Shown here piece by piece: positions 44,580 to 56,029 of a stretch of DNA of 64,000 nucleotides. A program made the translations under genes and the position numbers. The DNA comes from Megamerina dolium. Lineage: Eukaryota; Arthropoda; Insecta; Diptera; Megamerinidae. Position 1 is the stretch's first letter. Every line of letters begins with the position of its first letter. A model generated the notes under the pieces. The model worked only from the letters and a program-made list of their open reading frames with translations, ran no database searches and had not been told where the DNA came from. The DNA lies in contig OY978526.1 of the NCBI GenBank assembly GCA_963854835.1, positions 20,986,334 to 21,050,333 of the forward strand, read 5' to 3'.

Positions 44580-45860
44580 GGGACTCAGATGATCCTTAAC
44601 AGGATCCATAGAATAGCCTGTTTGAGCGTAACGAGAGCGATGAGAAGAGGTCTTAATCTTCTACACCTTGTAGTTAAGAGGACAGCAGCCAGTGCAGCCA
44701 TAAGGCTTCCGAACTCTATTCACCTGAAAGAAGGTAACCTAAAAGGGCACATTAAGATTCTAGACATAGTCTGAAATTCACCGGGCCTAGCGGTCTTTGA
44801 CAGGATGGATAAATAATTTATATTCTCCAAACTCTTCGAAGTGACCACTCACGATCGCTCAGCGTGGAGAAACAACGAAATATTTCTAGAACGGGGCTCA
44901 CAGCTATGGTACACTGATGGGTCCAAAATGGATGATGGCAGTACTGGAGCGGGAATTGTAGGGCCAAATTTCCGGAAGGCAATTGCAATGGGAAAAATAG
45001 CTTCCATTTTTCAGGCGGAGGTCCACGCCTTAGAGCTAACTGTCAGAGAATGTCTACGTAGAGGCACTCGAGGAACTAACATATGCATTCTATCAGAAAG
45101 TGAGGCAGCTCTAAAATCACTAATGAATTTTTCGTTCCAATCTAAGTTGGTCTGGGAATGCTTTGAACTTCTCAATACCTTAGCAAAAAGTAACTCTGTG
45201 ACTCTAATATAGGTATCGGGATACAAGGGGCATGCAGTCAATGAAATGGCAGATTCACTGGCCAAAAAGGACGCAGACACTCCTTTCATAGGCCCAGATC
45301 CCTTCTGCGGGGTCAACAGTAGCTTCATGAATAACTTAATATGTGAAGAGGAAAAAAGTAGTCCAACCGATTACTGAAGAGCCCAAACAGGCATGCGGCA
45401 GTCGAAAAGATTTACTGACCCTGAACACATTAAGGGAGATGCTATCTTGAACCTCAGCAGAAAAGACATTAAACTCTACACTGAACTATTAACAGGTCAT
45501 TGTAAACTTAATTATCACATGATGAAAATGGGTGTGGTTAATAACGACCTCTGTTGACTCTGCCTTGAAGAGCAGGAAACAGCAGAACACGTTCTTTACA
45601 ATTGCCCAGCTGTGACTAGACGCAGACTAAACTACCTAGGCAACGGATTCATAGTTCCCAGGGACCTAGTTAAAATCAATCACACAGCAGTGACAAGATT
45701 TATAAATAGTTTTGAGATCTGCTAGTTAGGGAATAAGGCTGCACAAAAGATCTTCAGGGCGCGGTGCTTCATAGCCTTAATAACAGTAATAATAGCTGAG
45801 AACATCCACTTTTAAATGTGTCGAATAATTCGCTAACCTTGAGGGCATCCTAACTCCTCA
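44580..45860 (+). mobile_element. LINE ORF2 remnant with RNase H domain
   Basis: Frames read MILNRIHRIACLSVTRAMRR (end of RT/linker), then a RNase H domain at 44890-45290: GSQLWYTDGSKMDDGSTGAG (Asp), SIFQAEVHALELTVRECL (Glu), ICILSESEAALKSL and VSGYKGHAVNEMADSLAKKD (Asp). A C-terminal knuckle follows: LCLEEQETAEHVLYNCP, and the frame ends at TAG 45723. Stops interrupt at 45210 and near 45555. In most relatives the third motif is SDSQAAL; here Asp is replaced by Glu. RNase H plus this knuckle places it with I/LOA/R1-type LINEs. The 12258-12659 fragment ends similarly but is a different element. Non-functional. Confidence 0.85.
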
Positions 45861-46022
45861 GTCGGGCCGTAGAACTATTATGTATGTTGACATTTCGATT
45901 TTTATAATTTGTGGGATAATTAGTTTTATTTATGATGTCAGAAAAAAATAAGAATGGATGAACAAAAAAAAAAAAAAACATTCAGTCCAAAAGAATAGAA
46001 AGAGAGCTAAACAGTACTTACC

Positions 46023-46271
46023 GAGGTTAGGTTAGGTTAGGCTATGTGGCTGCCCTCTCTCTGAGAGGACACACTTAGTCCAGAGAGACCCATTGTGATA
46101 CCACCGATCTTCTCTTTCAATACTGTTGTGTGTGTTAAATTTGGACACCATTACAAAGGACGTACTTATATTAGCCGGTTCTGAACGACAGAACCCTTTT
46201 GACATTATTTTAACTTAGATTTGTCACAGAGCTCTTTTAAGAAGCACATTTGGCAAATTGTTACTGCCGGA
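46023..46271 (-). mobile_element. SINE, 5'-truncated, TTAGG-type tail
   Basis: On + it begins 'gaggttaggttaggttaggc', then 'tatgtggctgccctctctct' and the SINE body in reverse. Seven bases, ACTTACC, flank it (46016-46022 and 46272-46278). The tRNA head is missing, so the insertion is a 5'-truncated reverse transcript. Confidence 0.87.
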
Positions 46272-46619
46272 ACTTACCTAGAAAGACCAATGTATTCCTC
46301 CCAAATACTAAAACAAGATATTCAAGTTTAAGGATAATTTTATACAATTCAGCACATTGAAAAATGTACTTCTTCCATATTTCTGTGTCGATACACTTTC
46401 AACTTCGGCCACTTAAAAATAAATTTCTGAGACCTGAAGCTAAAACAAAATTTTTCGAGGGTTGAAAAGAAATTCAATCTGTATTTTGCATGAAAAATGC
46501 GATGAATCGAAACATTTCTATTGTACTTTCATATTTTTCCAGATTTTATGAAAAGAATGTAAAAGGCAACATTTTTAGATAGGCGTCTCTCTCTTTCGCT
46601 CGCTGATGTCAGTTTGAAA

Positions 46620-46885
46620 TTTCATGCGTTGGCAGGTTCTCCAGTATTTGGTGCATCCACCTGATTTAAGGTCTTTCTCTTAATCGGCGTCCTCGAACGG
46701 GTTCCGAATACAATACCTTCTTGGCTAAAGTGAGTTCTTTCATTCGTTTGACATTGTCGAACCAGCACTGCCGCTGGATTTTGATGTGCTTGAACATCGT
46801 TATATAGTGCAATCACAGATGGGTATAGCTTATCCGGTACTCGTTAAAAGCAATATAGGTCCTTGGGTCTTATATAAGACTTTTT
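46620..46885 (-). mobile_element. LINE ORF2 tail fragment
   Basis: Reverse complement of the region encodes a degenerate version of the block at 7846-8192: VFGTRSRTPIKRKT-type tail, 'IKIQRQCWFDNVKRMKE'-like text and 'DPRTYIAFNEYRISYTHL'-like text. Nucleotide identity with 7950-8190 is obvious by eye (ggttctccag, cggcgtcctc, cgggttccgaata, ccgctggattttgatg). A SINE follows directly. Confidence 0.7.
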
Positions 46886-46889
46886 TTTT

Positions 46890-47240
46890 AGTGGGTGTCG
46901 TAGCTCAGTGGTTAGTGCGTTGGTCTTCTGATCTGTAGGTCGTGGATTCAATCCCCGGCTGATGCATAACAAAATTTCATATCGAAAAGATTTTTCTTTC
47001 GAACGGTACCCACCTGCCTCCTACCCATTTGCAAAAAATGCTTCTTAAAAGAGCTCTGTGACAAAAACTAAGTTACAGTGATGTCACAAGGCTTCTGCTG
47101 TTCGGAACCGGCAAATATAAGTAGGTCCCTTCAAATGCTGTCCAAATTTAACACGCACAACAGTATTGGAAGAGAAGCTCGGTGGTAACACAATGGGCAT
47201 TTCTGGCCTAAGGGCAGCCACACAACCTAATCTAACCAAG
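46890..47240 (+). mobile_element. tRNA-derived SINE, nearly complete
   Basis: The head GTGGGTGTCGTAGCTCAGTG has a clear A box, and 'gtggattcaatccccggc' is the B-box region. The body has a short deletion between 'cccacctgcc' and 'cttcttaaaagagctctgtg'. The 3' end reads 'ggcagccacacaacctaatc', a mutated CCTAA tail. Confidence 0.88.
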
Positions 47241-48388
47241 GGTTTTCGTTTTGAAATCCCTAAGCAACCTCTTATACATGATGAGAAGAGTCATATGTGA
47301 AGACAGGCATGGTAAACGATTTGTAGAGTGTGATTCTCTGTGGCTCTCTGAGTGAGGACTCGACTCCTTAGTTGTTTACTAAGTACATGCTTGCAAGAGA
47401 GAGTAAGCATTCACGTGATCTTCAGTCTGACAACATTATTGGTGTTAATACTGGTGACATTTTATCCAAGATTTCGAGGTTTGATTTTCACATGCATTGT
47501 CGACGAAGGTGTGATTATCGAAAAACGAAAAATTACATACCAACCTGCAAAATGTCATCAAGACATAGGGGTTTAAAATTAATGATGCACATCACATTTC
47601 CACCATCATATTTTCATTCATAACACATGCGAATTTTATTATAATTCTCAGATGGTTAATACAAGTGGAATTATAAATGAAACAATTCAATTGCTAACTG
47701 CGTACTTACAACAAATTCACTAAAGAAAAAAGAACAACCAACAACTTTTATTTAGATTTTATTATTATAATTTATTTTATTTAATATACGAATATATGAC
47801 TACTAGTTAAATAAATAGGTAAATATTAATCAAGAAAAAAATTATTTTCGCTTGGCAAACATTTTCTATAATATATTTTGATACAAAATTTATTTAGAAA
47901 TTATTGCACATTGCACACATAATAACGTTCATCTGCATCGAATTAGAGAGTGAATGATATAAAATTTGGTATTTTCTCATTTTCAAGAGGAGTAAATTTT
48001 ATAGGTTAGATCTTCACTTTTAATCATTTTTTATGAATGCAGATGAACATTAAAATCGTTTCGAATTACTTAAATTATTGTTGAATTTTCATTTATGCTT
48101 CTATGAAAATTTACTTTAGGCACTTAATCTAGAGCACTTGCATATCTCAAAATTAATCATTCGAAATAATAAAATAATTAAAAAAATTAATTATAAAAAT
48201 TAAAATAAATAAAACTTGTCTATTATACATTTTACTAAGATTTTTTTTTCATTTTATATGCTTAGTAGCTAAATTTCATGTAATTCATTAGAAATAAATT
48301 TCATTTCACTATCTCAAATTACATAAGTAAATGTTGTCTATAGATTAAGTAAATGCACCATCCATTCCATTAAAATGTGTGTTCCGAT
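47241..48388. other. 3' flank of the ZP gene, no gene seen
   Basis: Very AT-rich from 47650 on, with several AATAAA/ATTTA motifs on both strands. It probably holds the 3' UTR of the ZP gene (minus strand), but no single poly(A) site can be chosen. Confidence 0.45.
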
Positions 48389-48627
48389 TTAAAATTGACG
48401 CCCATGTCTTCCACCCAAACCGTTCTCATATAATGACTGTACACTTGGCATATTTGTTAGAATTGTGGAACCATTATGTGAATCATAGCCAATACCGCCA
48501 GCACCATTGCTAACATCATCACTAGCATAACATTGCTGATGTTTTCTGCTACGACCACGCAAATAAGTCCAAACGCCGATTACAATCAATTGTGAGAGTA
48601 AGAAAATTGCCGTTGCTGTTATAAGAC
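48389..48627 (-). CDS. ZP gene last exon: transmembrane segment and tail
   Basis: Starts after 'cgatctgatacag'. It encodes GLITATAIFLLSQLIVIGVW (one transmembrane helix), then a basic stop-transfer YLRGRSRKH and a Gly/Ser/Asn-rich cytoplasmic tail ending GGRHGRQF with TAA at 48389-48391. The preceding intron is only 79 bases. Confidence 0.85.
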
Positions 48628-51288
48628 CTGTATCAGATCGTAAGAAATTGAGAAAGAGTATGAAGGATGAGGGATGAGTGTGATTGCTATAAATGTTTTT
48701 ATTTACCAATTGAATTAACACAGAAGCCCGACGACGTGCCCTCCATCATGGATACTGTATCAGTGCTTTCATATTCACTTGACTGTTGTTTGGCAAATCC
48801 AAATTTATCCCTAATCTGTATGGATTGTACTAGCAACATATCGTCTTGATTTGGTTTATTTGTTGTTTCGCGACGCAATCGTTGCTCATCGTCGTCGCTG
48901 CTATGAACAAATGAAGCTGAAAAATAAACAATATCATATATTAAGTACAGTCGAGTACATACTTTCGTATGAGAGATGGGTGTAGTTTTAATCCGATTTC
49001 ATCCATCTTTGAGCTAGTTTACTTATTGATCATTAAAATCATATGTACCAAATTTCGGCTTGATAATTTCATACGTTCGTGCACAAAGTTTAAAATCATA
49101 CGTATGAAACCATAAGGTTATATACAAAGTATGCGTAGTTTTTATTCGATTCAGCTCTTTTTCGAGTATATCCTTTTGTTGGTAAATATAATCATATGCA
49201 CCAAATTTCAGCTTAATAGCTTTATATTTTCATGCACAAACAGTGGAAAATCTTATTCGACAACATATTTTTGTATGAAAGATAGTCGTGGTTTTCAACT
49301 GATTTCATCCGTATTTTAATATATTTATTGTATGGTAAAACTAAGTTTATATACCAAGTTTCAGTCCGAAAGCTTTATACTTTCAGACGCAAAGTGCCAA
49401 AACGCACATCCAACAGCATACTTTTATATGGGAGGTACCCGTAATTTTCATCCGATCACACTCATTTTTAAGAATACCAATTTTGTTATAAATCTAACTT
49501 CGTATACTAAATTTTAGCTCGAAAGCATTATATACTTGCGCGCGAGGTTGAAAAACCCATTCAAAAGCATACATTTGTATGGGAAGTAGGTGTGGTTTTT
49601 ATCCGATTTCGCCCATATGTAAACTCATTTGTTCTTTGGTAAAAATAAGCTTATGCACAAAATTTCAGCTCGATAGTTTTACAATTGCGACAGTTATCGT
49701 GCGAAATGTAGGAGACGGACATGGCTTAATCATTTAAAATCGTAATTCTGGTCAATAATATACATAAATTTTTGTATACCTCAGCTCTCCTTATCGATTA
49801 TACAAACAAATACATAAATATTGTATTCCTTGGTAGTGTAAAGTATAAAAATAGATCAAATATTCTAGGAGAAATTCAGTTTTCACGATTATCGTAAAAA
49901 TCGACAAATGTTCATTCAATGAACATTTTCTTGACCCTCCCTAATATACTTGTGTATGATGTAGTATAAAAAATGCAGCCTCAAGATAATTACCTGTTAC
50001 ATTCAACGATCTCCTCCTGCGACGACCATAAGACATTAACGATTTGAATTCTCCACTTGTATCCTCTTGATCGCATTGTACCGGCTCACATGTGGGCATA
50101 CAAGGTGTTACCAGTGCACGAAATTGTACAACTTCCGATGAGGGAAATTTGAATGCATCGAAATGGGATAACAATGTTTTGCCCGACGAAGAACTTTTTT
50201 GGATTGCTCCCATAATGAAATGATCCGTAGGACAACCATTCGAATCGATCAATGTGATTTCAGCATTATCACCACCGTCCATTGCAACCAACTCACGTAC
50301 GAAAATCTCATAGGGACTATGCTCATCGAGTATTTCGAACTTCAACGCCAGGGGATCACCGACTTCGGCGGAACGCATCACATCGGAACCGTCACGTGAA
50401 GTGATCTTCATAATTACATTCGGTGAATCGACGATAACCTCTTCCGATAGCGCTGGCTCCATATCGCCTTTCACATCCAAATCAACAGTGTTCGTCACTG
50501 ACTTGTTGGCCAAATCATATTGACATGTAACAGCCAAACCTAAATCGGATGATGTAACGATCGTGTCATGATGTTGTATGATCACATCGTTGACATAACG
50601 TCCAGAACCACTTTGACGTACATTACATTCCAGATCTTGATAGCCCATACGTAGCTCAAAGTCCAGCGAACGTTTTACATTTTGTGAACATGATTTTGGT
50701 GAGCTTTTAGCATAGACTTTGCCATTGAACAGTTTCGAGGTGCGTATACGTGCAATCATATCACCAGCACCACATTCGATGGTGACATTATAGCATGAAG
50801 AGAGTTCATACGTAGCAGCTTCGGGTACTTCGAGATAGGGATCTTGTACATCGGTGAGTGTTGCACGACTATGATGCGATAGGCGACATACCAACTCACC
50901 GGTATCACCATAATCATATGAATGACATCTGTAATTGAAGGATCGATCGGTTTTTGGGTGGTAAGTACTATCCATGTGGACATTTATTTTGGAGCCCTTT
51001 ATAAGGTAGGCTTCATATTATAATAAAATCACCTACCTGAATGGTGAATTCAAACACAAATCACGACAATCATCAATGCTGTTCACTTCCTGAAATACTG
51101 AATCGACTGTCTTTAGAATTCTACCCGATAGACGTTTAAATTCGCACAATTTATTTGGCTCTTCCACACAGTTATTCTCCAAATAGTCAGCACCTTCGTG
51201 TGCTTGGAATGAGCTAATACCAGACACTGTGATACGATCCATTTCAGAGAGTTCACAAGTGTTTGTTGCATGATAATAATTTGCTGAT
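48389..51288 (-). CDS. PAN/ZP-domain apical matrix protein, 3' part of gene (4 exons)
   Basis: Exons 51037-51288, 49994-50928, 48707-48916 and 48389-48627 splice at GT/AG sites into one open frame of 544 codons plus stop (1636 bases, first base completing a split codon). Order: end of one PAN module, a second PAN module (CEFKRLSGRILKTVDSVFQE to PYLEVPEAATYELS), a ZP domain of about 260 residues (from CYNVTIECGAGDMIARIRTS to TPCMPTCEPVQCDQ), a furin-type site (GRRRRRSLN), an acidic spacer, one transmembrane helix and a short cytoplasmic tail. This is the plan of the fly neyo/nyobe/morpheyus/trynity group, which organise the apical extracellular matrix and cuticle of epithelia. I cannot choose among them. 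The signal peptide and first PAN exon(s) were not found between 51289 and 64000, so the 5' part lies outside the window or was missed. Confidence 0.85.
48707..48916 (-). CDS. ZP gene exon: spacer before the membrane helix
   Basis: Between 'ttatttttcag' and 'gtaaataaa'. It encodes SFVHSSDDDEQRLRRETTNK, a polar region and SSGFCVNSI leading into the membrane segment. Phase 1 at both ends keeps the frame with the neighbours. Confidence 0.82.
48950..49850 (-). repeat. Family D tandem-core element inside a ZP-gene intron
   Basis: Inverse of the array at 29328-30500. Units carry 'tatgggaagtaggtgtggtt' and 'ttttatccgatttcgcccat' type blocks and 'aaatttcagctcgatagttt', repeating at about 150-165 bp (landmark 'atccgatt'-like at about 48990, 49142, 49295, 49447, 49600). 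The outer end 'agtgtaaagtataaa' matches the TATACCCTACACT start of the + copy. It lies wholly between two ZP exons. Confidence 0.75.
49994..50928 (-). CDS. ZP gene exon: rest of PAN and whole ZP domain
   Basis: Starts after 'cttcaattacag' and ends 'gaatgtaacag' before 'gtaatt'. It completes PAN (CHSYDYGDTGELVCRLSHHS) and holds ZP-N (CYNVTIEC, KSCSQNV, DLECNVRQSG, AVTCQYD) and ZP-C (EVGDPLALKFEILD, SPYEIFVRELVAMDG, IDSNGCPTDHF, DAFKFPSSEVVQFRALVTPC, EPVQC). The furin-like RRRRR follows about 20 residues after the ZP-C cysteines, as needed to release ZP monomers for polymerisation. Confidence 0.92.
51037..51288 (-). CDS. ZP gene exon: PAN modules
   Basis: Starts after 'cccattacag' and ends before 'gtaggtgat'. 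It encodes SANYYHATNTCELSEMDR (end of a PAN module) and the start of the next (NNCVEEPNKLCEF, DDCRDLCLNSPFR). The Cys spacing fits PAN/apple folds, which bind proteins or glycans. Both ends split a codon. Confidence 0.85.
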
Positions 51289-51940
51289 CTGTAATGGGTA
51301 TAATATGATACATTCGAACGTAAAACAAGGCAAATAATATGTCTAGGAAATATCAAAATGCATAATAATTGCATTCATTCAGATTAACAAGTGTCAATCT
51401 ATTGCAAGGACGTTATACATATTTTTCCATTGCAAATATTTTGGCTATCAAATTGAAAATATCTCCTCGCTAGCTTCATGTTGCTTCAACTTCAACAAAT
51501 GTATACAAACATACTGCAATGTTTGTTTGCATGTTGCCTGTGAAATTTAGTGAAGTGCCAGTCAATTAGTGTGAAAATTTCGATGAATAAACGGTATCAC
51601 ATCACCAATTTTCTTTTTTTTCTGAAGGCAAACATCTCATGGTATTCTACACAATTCAGTTGCTATTAACAATTCCCATTAGATATTTAGCTGATTAGTT
51701 CGCCTAGTTGGGTTCGTTTGTTCGATCAGTTAGAGCAAGTTGCAATATTATTAGTGTAATATGTGATATTTCAAAGGGGCTCGTTGGGTATGTGTGGTCT
51801 GCACAAACGATTCCATCATATGGGCGTTCAGCATAGATGGTTGGTATGAATTTACAATGTTAGAAAAAGTCAATGAGAATGGGTCGATTTTTTTTTTTTA
51901 ATTATGAATTCGATTTCGTAAAACTAAACTAGGAAATAAA
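51289..51940. other. Intron or 5' flank of the ZP gene, no gene seen
   Basis: AT-rich. No PAN-coding or signal-peptide exon was recognised on the minus strand. Confidence 0.45.
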
Positions 51941-51972
51941 TATACCATGCATATTGCATTATGCAGGGTATA
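51941..51972 (-). repeat. Solo terminal hairpin of a DINE-like element
   Basis: The 32 bases TATACCATGCATATTGCATT...GGGTATA are the exact inverse complement of the 5' terminal hairpin of the family B element at 19241-19272. The rest of the element is not present here. Confidence 0.8.
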
Positions 51973-52026
51973 AAAATGCTAAAGAATTTAGTGTCTGGCA
52001 AAAATCGAAGCTTTCAGTTTAAAATC

Positions 52027-53275
52027 AGGTGTAGTAAAAAAGAAATCCATTATTTTTCCAATAGATGGCTTTAGTAATCTATATCTCGCGTTGTATAAGT
52101 GCGATCGGGTTACGTTAGATAGCGTTAGCAAGATAGGATTTCGTATTAAATAAACTTTTCAGGCAGTTTTGTGATTGCTTGACTCAGTATTGTTTGAGCA
52201 CGCGTCAAAGATGGACCCCAGTAAAGAGAAAATATGCCATATTTTACAGTTTTTTTTCGATAAAGGCGAAATCGCAAGCCAGATGGCTGAAAATGTGAAT
52301 AATGTTTATGGTCCTGATACTGTAACAGCCAATCATGTGCAATTTTGGTTTCGTCGATTCCATTCCGATAATTTTGATGTCAAAGATGCACCACACTCTG
52401 GAAGGCCAATTGTCGAAAATATCGATAAAATGGAAATCGTCGACTCTGACCATTATGTAAGCACAGTTTCTATTGCCCAGAAGCTAAAGATTGCACAGAA
52501 AAACCGTTTGGAATCATTTAAATAAGGTGTATCCAACCTATCCAGAAGCTCGATTTACGGGTGCCACATGAGTTAACGCTAAAAAACCTTATGGACCGAA
52601 TTTCCATCTGTGAATCGCTGTTGAATCGCAACAAAATCGATCCATTTCTGAAACAGATGGTTACCAGTGATGAAAAGTGGGTCACTTATGACAACGTCAA
52701 GCGCAAACGGTCGTAGTCGAATCGCGGTGAGGATATGGATATGTGTTTGGTGGGATTTGCAGCGAATCATCTATTATGAGCTGCTCCGCTACCGCCAAAC
52801 TCTTAATTCGGACCTATACTGTCAACAATTGGACCGTCTGAAGGAAGCAATCGCCCAGAACCGGCCAGCTTTGGTCAATAGGAGAGGAATTGTGTTCCAT
52901 CAGGACAACGCCAGGCCACACATCAATAGTGACACGCCAGAAGCTCCGGGAGCTTGTGTTGGGAGGTTCTTATGCCACCTCTACCTTATAGTCCGAACCT
53001 GGCACCATGTGATTACTACTGATTTCTGTCTATGGCGAATGATTTTGTTGGTGAAAAATTCATCTAAAGAGAAGCTTGTGAAAATCGACTGTCCCAGTTT
53101 TTTTCCTATAGGGACGAGGGTTTCTATGAGAGTAGCATTATGAAATTACCATCAAAATGGCAACAAGTTATCGAACAAAACTGTGTATATTTGATTTAAA
53201 TCGAATCATTCTAACTATGCTATAATAAAACCTTCAATTTAATGCAAAAATAATGGATTTCCTTTTACTAGACAT
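52027..53275 (+). mobile_element. mariner element, full length but decayed
   Basis: The inverted ends share 'gaaatccattattttt' (52040-52057 and complement at about 53246-53262) and a 'gtctagtaaaa'-like outer part. The transposase ATG is at 52211 (MDPSKEKICHILQFFFDKGE), followed by QFWFRRFHSDNFDVKDAPHS and TVSIAQKLKIAQ, then stops; later MVTSDEKWVTYDNVKRKRS (first Asp) and VFHQDNARPHINSDT (second Asp). About 30 codons between the KRKRS and the 'MCVWWDLQR' block are deleted, and the third catalytic region is frameshifted. Close relative of 42022-42918. Confidence 0.87.
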
Positions 53276-56029
53276 TATATTTATTTTCGGGGGAAAATAA
53301 AAAAATTTGCAATAATTCTGGGATTTCAAGGCTGCCCATAATCTGCGGATATTTCCACTAGAGGTTTTCGAAGACAAAATGTCTATGTAATCCATTTAGA
53401 ATCTTGCAAAAAACAAAATTGCAATATAAAGAATTTTATTTTGTTATATCATCTGGGAACTTGTTTTTTTTTTCTAAACAATTTGACCCGCTCTAATATA
53501 CATATAGTTAGTTATATACCCATATGAAGAAAATCTAAGCAATGCTTCTTTTTTTTTTTTTTCTCAAATTGCAAACTTGTTTTTGGAAAAATAAATAAAT
53601 AGACAATTTTCTTCTATGTATGAAGCATTAAAATCATAAATAGAAATCCTACATAATGCTTGTTCATATTTCAGATCGATCCGGTATGAGTATTTATAAA
53701 TGTGTGTAGGTAGTTTTACTAACAAGTGAAATTTGAATATCAACTTGCACTTACTGACTAGCTTGCACTATGAATTTCTATGTAGGCTTAAAGAAGTTAA
53801 CAGTTTTTTATGCAAATCATATATTAATCTGATGAAAGAGACACGTTATTTTTGTAATAGCTGTATAGAGAATAAAACACCCATCCGATACTATAGTATA
53901 CTATTGTGAAATTTCCATCGAAGAATTTCCTTTAAATTGTTCTTTTCATCATCATTCTATGGTGGATAGTGCGAAAACTTAAGTTAAATTTATTATTCTT
54001 ATATTAGAGAAGACTTAGAGAAAGAGTCATATTCATATACGTATAAGAGTTGATGTACATAAGAAGGTATGTACCATAGCCATATGTACTAACGTCCATA
54101 TAGTTTCATTGTTTCAATCAATTAATAATTTATGAAAATTGTTCTTCACTCATGCGAAAAATAAACGGTGCATAAGAGAGTATGTTACTCTTATAGCAAG
54201 TATTGCTAAGCCCTCCCATTTAATGTTCAAATTAAATACAATTTTGTAGTTTTTTTTTTTTTTTGTGTCTACAAAGTGATTGTTTGTAGTTGTTAATGCT
54301 CATGGAAGACGCAATGTACTGATATTTGAAATTAACGGAATCACATATAAAGGGGTATTCATTTGGTAGTTTTAAAAATACAACCCTTTCATTTGGCAAC
54401 TGTCAAATATAAATGTAAATAAAAGTCACATTTTTTTTTTCTGAAGAAATCTTAATCAGTTTTCATCTTAAAATGGTTAAAATTGTAAAAAAAAAATTGA
54501 AGAAATTTCTTTAAATTCCTTCTTTCTCGAGACTCGTCAGATCTCAATAGTTGGATGTGTCAACTGTGTCATCAAGATCACGAGGTTTAACACCGTTATA
54601 CTTTTTCTTTGTATTGCTACATGAAATATCATACCTCTACAGACAAACTACTGACTTTTGAACAAACATCGGTAACATTTGTGGAGTCTCTACAAGCCAA
54701 AATGTGCCAAAAGGTCTTTTGAAATTGCCTCAAAAAGATCGAATCTCTCAGACAGTCTGGTGGTGGTCATATTCCGTATAGTATAATGGACAATGTTGAA
54801 GCAACATATTAAAACTGAAAATTTAAGCGAAATATGAATTACGTATGCTCTTCTTTTAAACTCTACTTTGAAAATGACTAGCTGGAAAACCCTTTATAGA
54901 ACTACTACAGTGTGTAACGTATTATATGATGGCTGATTTAATTTAAACATACAAATCGCTTTGTTTATTGGACAGCATCGGGTGTGTATATGAACAAAAT
55001 TATGTCAAATTCCCGTTTGTTTTTGCGTAGACATTATAATTACGCTCTGGTCTTATATGATATATATAGTACATTAAATTATATGATATTAATATAAATT
55101 AAATGAAGAGGAACAGTTCCATGACCGTGAAATTATGATAGAAATATTTGCAAAAAATCGAATATCTACAATAATATTAAATTTATAATGAAAGAGAGGC
55201 TCTTATTAAGTGCTGAAAACTTCAAAATCTTTGCCAAAATTTTTATCTGATGACTAGACTTAAAAATAGCGTTAATCTTTGCCGATTTTTTTAGGTTTTT
55301 ATGCAGAACGAGCAGTTCGATCAACTCAACGGATATTTTTTTCCAGCAAAATCAGCACTTAATCTTTGAAATGTTGCCCATCTGTCAGCCGGTACTTAAC
55401 ACCCTTATCAGCAGTAAACATTTTTAACGAAAGGCTCAGAAAAAACTGATGCTGACAGAGTTCTAACCTTCGAATGTGTTTATCACAAAAAAAATCTGCT
55501 GATAATAATTATTTATATAGATCGATCCGACAATTTTTGGGAAAATCGAGAAACCATATTTTGGATTGTTCTCACCTGTATGCACTAAAGGCCCAAGATA
55601 AAGTAAGGGGTCAGAGTCTGGGTATATTGAAACAATTTTGCCACCTTAACGGATAGTCAGGCCGTGATTATTGCTTTTAATTTGGTTACCATAAGTTCAA
55701 ATTTTGTTGAAAAAAGTAGCGGCGGTCTCGTTGTAACAGTTTATCAATTAATTTAGGTCACAAGACAACGAATCATACTAAGGAAATCGGCTGATATTGC
55801 TCGAACAGGATCTGCAATGGAGAAATCTCAGGCTGTACTAGTATTAACCATCAGTAAGGCCAAGAGTGAAATTCCCTGCGCATACCTCAAAAATATTAAT
55901 TAAAGCACGATTTAAAGGAATCAGAATAAATAATTTAGACACAATATGTCTATAAAAAGATGGGGTGGTTAAATTCTAATCGCAAAAAAAATTTAAAAAG
56001 TTAAAACATTCATGAAGATATCGTTCCAA
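53276..56029. other. AT-rich, nothing supportable
   Basis: T runs at 53463, 53553 and 54250; no coding or transposon signature. It may be intron of the ZP gene. Confidence 0.45.
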
